A DNA stretch of 37,351 bases, taken from the NCBI GenBank assembly GCA_900073065.1, contig FJOG01000047.1, positions 170,888 through 208,238 of the forward strand. The letters are read 5' to 3'. Position 1 is the stretch's first letter; every line of letters starts with the position of its first letter. This DNA is from Phialocephala subalpina (Eukaryota > Ascomycota > Leotiomycetes > Helotiales > Mollisiaceae). Made by a program: the position numbers and the translations under genes. The notes below the pieces were generated by a model that was not told the origin of the DNA, did no database searches, and saw nothing but the letters and a program-made list of their open reading frames with translations. This document shows, piece after piece, positions 32,080 to 37,351 of the stretch.

Positions 32080-32884
32080 GTTTCTATTACAAGCAAAAAG
32101 CATAAAAGTGCCAAGCGTATTAACCCAAACAAATATCTTTATAAAAAAACTAATACCTCTTAGCCCACGGTCGGGCGCTATCTCCGCTGCTTTAAGCACC
32201 TAATAGTAAACCCTTAGTATAAATATAAATCGAAGCCCAATTCGAAGAATTGCAAGAGGTATAATAATAAGGGAAGCCCTTATAAGAAGGTATATATGGC
32301 TCTCGAAGCACTTTTAATATAACTAACGGGTATAAATACTATATAAGCTTTATGCGTTATTTCGTGACCTAGAAAACTACGCTAAGGCCTTCTTGGAAGA
32401 TATAATTTAAGATTATTATCCCAATTTCGACTTAAACGAGTTTCAAGCTAAATTTAAATTAATTAACTCTTTTCGGCGGATCAAAGTTAAAAAAGAGTCT
32501 TCTTTAAAAGAGGTCTTCGATAAGTAATACGCCCCCAAAGTAAATCCATTCACCTTATTACCCTCGGAGTATATTAACACTTCGAGTAATCTTTCAGAAA
32601 CTTTTACGCCATTAGTATAAAAATTATTACGCAAATAAAAATAAACGCTCATAAACTTAATATCCCTAGCGCTTTTAGCGCTAAGATTATAAAGCTTTAA
32701 GTCTTAAGAGAGCTAATTGCTATTATTAAGGGCCTTAACGCCTCTTTTTGACTTGTGGTATATATTAAACTAATTCCCTTGGCTATTATTAACTCCTTTT
32801 AGCATTTTATTGTTAATAAGGAGGAGGAAGATAATAATAATATCCCTGCGGAAATACTACGATAATTTAAAAAGGAAGTTTAAA
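32080..32884 (+). pseudogene. RIP-mutated accessory ORF antisense to pol, inside the element
   Basis: Between the pol 3' end and the LTR, the plus strand has a long coding-like frame interrupted by TAA/TAG at likely Gln/Arg positions. Readable parts are KRINPNKYLYKK, PTVGRYLRCFKHL, KSKPNSKNCKRYNNKGSPYK (Tyr probably from Cys, suggesting a small Cys-rich cluster), DLENYAKAFLEDI, DYYPNFDLNEFQAKFKLINS, FRRIKVKKESSLKEVFDK, VLRELIAIIKGLNASF and NKEEEDNNNIPAEILR, ending near 32,884. A TTTATATAA box lies upstream at about 31,938-31,946. The frame is opposite to pol. Function and family are unknown. It could be an accessory gene of the retroelement or a separate nested element. Confidence 0.5.
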
Positions 32885-33269
32885 TTTTAGCGTTTCTGGG
32901 GTATTTTGCTTTTAGCGTATAAGTTTTGCGGCGTTTTTCGGTTATAAGACCCTTTCCAGCGAGATACCCGGGGCCTTCAAGCCATTATATAATAAAACAA
33001 ATTTTAACTAATTAATTTCTATCGATTTATATAATCAAAAAACAAAACAAAAATAAAACAAAAACAAAGGCAAATAACTTACGCGTATTTTCGAGGTTTG
33101 CCGCATTTCCGTTTTAGTTTCTTTATTACCTGATCTTCTGTTGAGAGGGGTAAATCGGGGCCCTTATAGCGCCTAAAAAGTTAAGCTTCTCTAAGACCGT
33201 GATTTTTATCATAAGAGTCTAATAACTCCTTTGCGTTTCTAAGGTTAAGATAAACTAATAATTATATAT

Positions 33270-36200
33270 TATAATCCCCTGGTTACCCTTTCCACTTAAT
33301 TAGATATCTGCGGGTTTTATTACGGCCATCTTATTTATAATCTAAAATAACCTCCATTTCCCACTCTTACTTATTATCGTTATTAACGAGCTTTAAGTTA
33401 ATGCCTATAAGGAAATCTTCCGATTATTTTCCGGCGCTAGTAATATACTCCTCGAGGAGGGAAACATAGAAAATAAAGTGGAGCTAGGAATATAAAGAGG
33501 GTAATTTAAGCCTATAAGCGGCCTTATTAATATATTCCTTAATTTAAAATAGCCTAATAAATTTAGGGGCAAGTTTCCCTGGTTTTAACCGGATGTTTTT
33601 CGTAAATAATAAGACTTATAACCCCACCGCGAAATGCTTATTAAGTTTATACTTATTATAATACTTCTCCTTGTTCTTTGCGCGCGGTCTTAAAGCTCTT
33701 AAAAGTTTCTTTTTTTTTCCTTATAGTTTCTGCTTGTTATCGCGTAGCTAATACCTCCCCTTAAAGCTTATCTTTAGGGTTTTATGGTAAACGTAGGTTA
33801 TAGCCGTAGATAACCTTAAAAGGGGTTATTTAGAGCGTTTGATACTTCGAATTATTATAAGTAAACTCTATAAACAAGAGTTTACTTGCCTAATTGTTTT
33901 TCTTAGCGTTATAATAATAGCGTAGATAGTATTTAAGCACCTGGTTTTAGCGCTTTATTTATTCGTTAATCTGAGGATAAAACGTTATAAAGAGTTATTA
34001 TTTGCAAAAGAAATAAAAATAAAGTATAAATTAAAACCTTGAGGTAAAAATATTATTATAATCTGAAATAATATTATTAGGAATCCCGAAGTTACTAAAA
34101 ACTTTGTCCCATAATAAAGTAATTAGCTTGGGAGTATTAATAATCTTATAATAAGAGATATATTTTGCTATTTTTGAGTAACGGCAAATAATAACGAGTA
34201 TATTATTGAAATCATTTCCGCCAGGATTTTTATAAGGGGGTAGTCTTATAATAAAATCTATTAATATTTCCGACTAGGGCCTAATAAGTTGCGGTAAGAT
34301 ACTAAGAAGCCCATAAGGCGCATAACGCCTAGCCTTAACTTTCTAATAAACGTCGCATTTTCGAATATAATCACGAACGTTATTTTTAAGTCCTCCCTAG
34401 TAATAAGCTCTTCAAATAAGTTCTAGCGTTTTGTTTACGCCGAAATGGTTTGCTAAGGGGTCGTCGTGATGAAGCTTTACGACTTCGGCTCTAAGTACAA
34501 GATTATAAGGCACAAAAACTCTGCTATTCTAGCGCAAAAATCCCTATTTATCGACTTGCCAGATTTCCTGCCCTTAAGAGTTCCTTTTGCGCGTCTTATC
34601 GGCCCGTATTATCTTATTATATTTATCGTTTTGCTGCGATAGCAAAATAAGGTTTATAACGAGGTTAATAAGGGGCGCCAATATAATACTCGAACGCGTT
34701 ACTGTATATATCCATGATCTTGGGATTAACTATTTATAACTAACTAAATCTATTAACAATTAGAGGTTTTGATCGCTATATTCCCCATCAGAAACTTTGT
34801 CCGTGGATAAATAGTTATTCGTAGCCTTTAAAGCGGGGTCTTGGAGGTTTTTAGCCCCCATTTCTAATTTACTAGTTTGAACTTCCTAGTCGAGATCTTT
34901 CTACTTATTAACTAAGGCTAAACTCGATTTATACGTCGCAAATAAACATTATATAATCAGAGATACTTCTAGTCTAATCGAAATATTGCGAATTATAATT
35001 ATAAACTTCCCCTTTAGTTTATTCTAGAAAATAAGAAACTAAAAGTCTTAAAGGGCCTTTTTAAATAACTTATTATTATAATCCGGTCGGCGACTTAGTT
35101 TATTTGCTAGATTTAACAAGCTTTTCTGGTAAATAATCTCAAAGTTATAAAAGGCAAGATATATAACCCATTTTGTTTATTACCCCTTTAAATACTTTGT
35201 ATTTACCTAATATTTAAGGTTATTATAATTAGTAATTACTTCCATAATATACTTAGCATTTTCAAGGTAATATTATTACTTTTTAAAACTTTTAATAATC
35301 GCCAGAAGCTTTTTATTATAAGTTACGTAATTCTTTTCCGCGTTATTAATTTTGCGGGAAAAAAAAGTTACAGAGTATTAATAACGCCTCGAATTACCCT
35401 CTGGGCCCTCTTATTATAATAGGGTCCTTATGATAATAAATTTCGACGCGTTAATTTCCAGATAAATCTTTTTCGTTAGGTTGAAATAAATCAGGAAGGG
35501 TACCTTAATAAAAGCTTTCTTTAAGTTTTTAAAACTTTATTTAGCTTTTATTATAAATATAAACTCTTTAAACTTCACGCCCTTCTTTATGCCTTTAAGT
35601 AGCCCTAAAAGGCCTATAACCACGCTAGAAAACCCATGTACAAAACGGCGATAAAAGTTAATAAATCCTAAGAAAACTTAAACTTCTCAAAAGGAAATTA
35701 ATTTAAGTTATTTAACGATTATCCGGACCCTTTCCGGGTCTAAGTATACTTTATCGCAACTAATAATAAACCCAAGAAATTCTACTTGCCTCTTATTAAA
35801 CTCACATTTACTAAGTTTAGTATAAAGCTTATATTTGCGAAATCTTTTCATTATTTGAAGTATATACGACTTATATTTAATAAGATCTCGAAAGTAAATT
35901 AAGATATTATCCAAATAAACCACGATAAAATAGTTTAATAAGCTTAAAAGGGCTTTGTTAATATATGCTTAAAAAGTCGCTAACGCGTTTATTAATCCGA
36001 ATAGTATTACTTAGTATTTAAAATAACTATAACAAATCCGGAAAACTATTTTCCAAATATTTTCCCCCCGAATTCATATTTGGTAATAAACGTTTTTCAA
36101 ATCTAATTTAATAAAAATCTAAGTACTTATAAGGCGATCCAAAGTCTCGTTAATTAGAGGTAAAAGATATCAGTTTTTAATTATCATCTTATTAAAACCT

Positions 36201-36560
36201 TTATAATCCACGTAAAGCCTTAAACTTTTATCCTTTTTAGGCACAAAGAATATAAGGGCTCCCATAGGGCTAATAAAAAGGCGTATTTACCCCTTCTCAA
36301 GAAAAGTTACGATATAATCGCGAAATACTACGAGCTAAGGTTCTAAGAGGTTATATAAGGGCCCATAAGGCACTTGACCCTTTGTTTCAATCGTATGCTT
36401 ATATTCACCCTATTCGGGAAAAATAAAAGCTACCCCTTCGTCGAAGATATCCTTATAACCCCGGAGATACTCCGGCAAAATAATTTCTTGCTTTTAAGTA
36501 ATTATAAAAACCCTTAATATCTCCGACTTTTAGGGGGTAAATAATTCTACCTTTAAACCT
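33270..36560 (-). pseudogene. pol remnant: RT, RNase H, integrase, chromodomain
   Basis: Recognisable blocks on the minus strand: [20 protein letters not shown] and [10 protein letters not shown] (RT, about 36,185-36,290); VYLDNILIY with KLSKCEFNKRQVEFLGFII and DPERV (35,708-35,923; the RT YLDD box now reads YLDN); EINASKF (RNase H DASK box, Asp to Asn, about 35,450); KMARYIPYYKTINTPKLI-like and FGIPNNIISDYNNIFTS (integrase core, about 34,060-34,230), with HPQINE-like sequence near 33,960; and RRYLIKWKG, stop, PGDYN (chromodomain, 33,270-33,330). Asp-to-Asn changes and stops at Arg/Gln/Trp positions fit RIP. The longest uninterrupted frame is 71 codons. Confidence 0.85.
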
Positions 36561-37351
36561 AAATATTTATACTTTTCGTAATTAATTAAATAATTATATT
36601 TTCTTTTCCTAAGGAAGATTATATAAGCTTTGGTATTTAGTTCAATCCTAAGAAGCTTTATAAACTCAAAGGGGCCTAAGATCTTAATATTATCCCAGGC
36701 TATTACGTAAGCCCATTTCCCCGTTAGCTAATTATAAATACTAATACCCTTTTTAACAAACTAATTTCTTCTTAGTATTATCTTATAACCCGACTTATCA
36801 TAGCCATAAAAGCGCTACTTGAAGTCATGGGTTTACCCGCGATTATTAATAATAATAAGATTTAAGTTATAATAGTTAGAAACCTAGAAAACGTGTTTAT
36901 CAAAGGTCGCAAAAGATACGTTATATTTAATATTAAGAACAAAATTATTCCTTTCCGCCACGTGGTTATCAATAAAATAATTATTGGCGCTAATATCTCC
37001 TATCCCTTTTATAATTAATTCGGTATTTATATTTCCTTATTTAAAAAGCCCTTAAATAAGAAAGCGTATAAGCGTCTCGTTAAATCGGTTTATACTCAAG
37101 ATTTGATTATGTTTTTCCCGAGCTAAAAGGGATCCGGGAAAGTTTTTTCGTCGCGTTAAAAGCCTTTTTATATATTACTTTAGTTAACCTCTTGCTTTTT
37201 TTGCCCTAAGGAAATCTTCTTTAGCCTTAGCTTTCTCAGGGTTTTCCTTAGCTTATTCTGCGTACTTCGGGCAACGCGAATCTCCGGAGAAATATCTTTT
37301 CCCATTATAAGTCTAATAAATCCTTTCCGGGTTATTATTATTACCGCTTTT

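Larger units (their letters stand above)
31067..37351 (-). mobile_element. Ty3/gypsy chromovirus, RIP-degraded, truncated by window edge
   Basis: Order on the minus strand from the right edge: Gag knuckle remnant (RYFSGDSRCPKYA-like, 37,262-37,302), protease region (not clear), reverse transcriptase (35,700-36,300), RNase H (35,090-35,480), integrase (33,900-34,250), chromodomain (33,270-33,330), polypurine tract and 3' LTR (31,067-31,328). The order RT, RNase H, integrase identifies Ty3/gypsy; the chromodomain after integrase places it among chromoviruses. Most Gln and Arg codons are now stops and Cys/His are often Tyr, the C-to-T pattern of RIP. It is not functional. It forms the heterochromatin-like edge of the gene island. 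Confidence 0.85.

Noticed and set aside
1..37351. CRISPR arrays, operons and ribosome binding sites
   Set aside because: Spliceosomal introns and fungal gene families show this is eukaryotic nuclear DNA; no regularly spaced repeats were seen.

Overview
The window reads as nuclear DNA of a filamentous ascomycete, most likely a member of the Leotiomycetes/Helotiales. The class-level placement is inference from gene families and style, not something tested. Support: monocistronic genes with many 44-119 bp GT..AG introns, a Zn2Cys6 transcription factor, a fungal Hst3/Hst4-type sirtuin, a secreted BBE-like FAD oxidase, and a gene-bearing core bounded by extremely AT-rich blocks (about 1-540 and 30,600-37,351). 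The AT-rich blocks look mutated by repeat-induced point mutation (RIP). Coding sequence there is still recognisable, but Gln/Arg codons have become stops.

Layout. 1-540 is AT-rich. 560-1300 holds decayed coding sequence. 1715-3776 (-) is a WAR1-like Zn2Cys6 regulator and 4326-6318 (-) is a flavin-containing monooxygenase. 7039-7768 (-) is an unknown two-exon gene. 9110-12231 (+) is a 964-residue Sir2 deacetylase with a large repeat-bearing insertion. 12788-13495 (+) and 14054-15171 (-) are convergent diverged paralogues, the second ending in a zinc-knuckle-like tail. 15619-17771 (-) is a secreted FAD oxidase. 18655-19588 (+) is a DUF7726-like gene with two homologous, phase-compatible terminal exons. 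19791-22290 (-) is a decayed zone that includes a second copy of the zinc-knuckle tail. 22640-23000 is a hairpin-rich element ending in an ATACA-type repeat. 24089-25559 (+) is a CCHC protein. 26004-26782 (-) is a DUF1772-like membrane protein. 27416-28484 (+) is a broken short-chain dehydrogenase. 29184-30238 (+) is an Arg/Ser-rich protein of uncertain structure.

The right end is the 3' part of a minus-strand Ty3/gypsy chromovirus: a 262-bp LTR, a polypurine tract, chromodomain, integrase, RNase H and reverse transcriptase remnants, and a Gag knuckle at the window edge. Between pol and the LTR lies a plus-strand, RIP-mutated coding region antisense to pol.

The genes do not form one obvious pathway. 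The regulator and monooxygenase adjoin in tandem and could be linked. The most coherent theme is birth and death of a local zinc-knuckle/'VEILQKT' gene family: several copies in different states of decay between two transposon-rich blocks.
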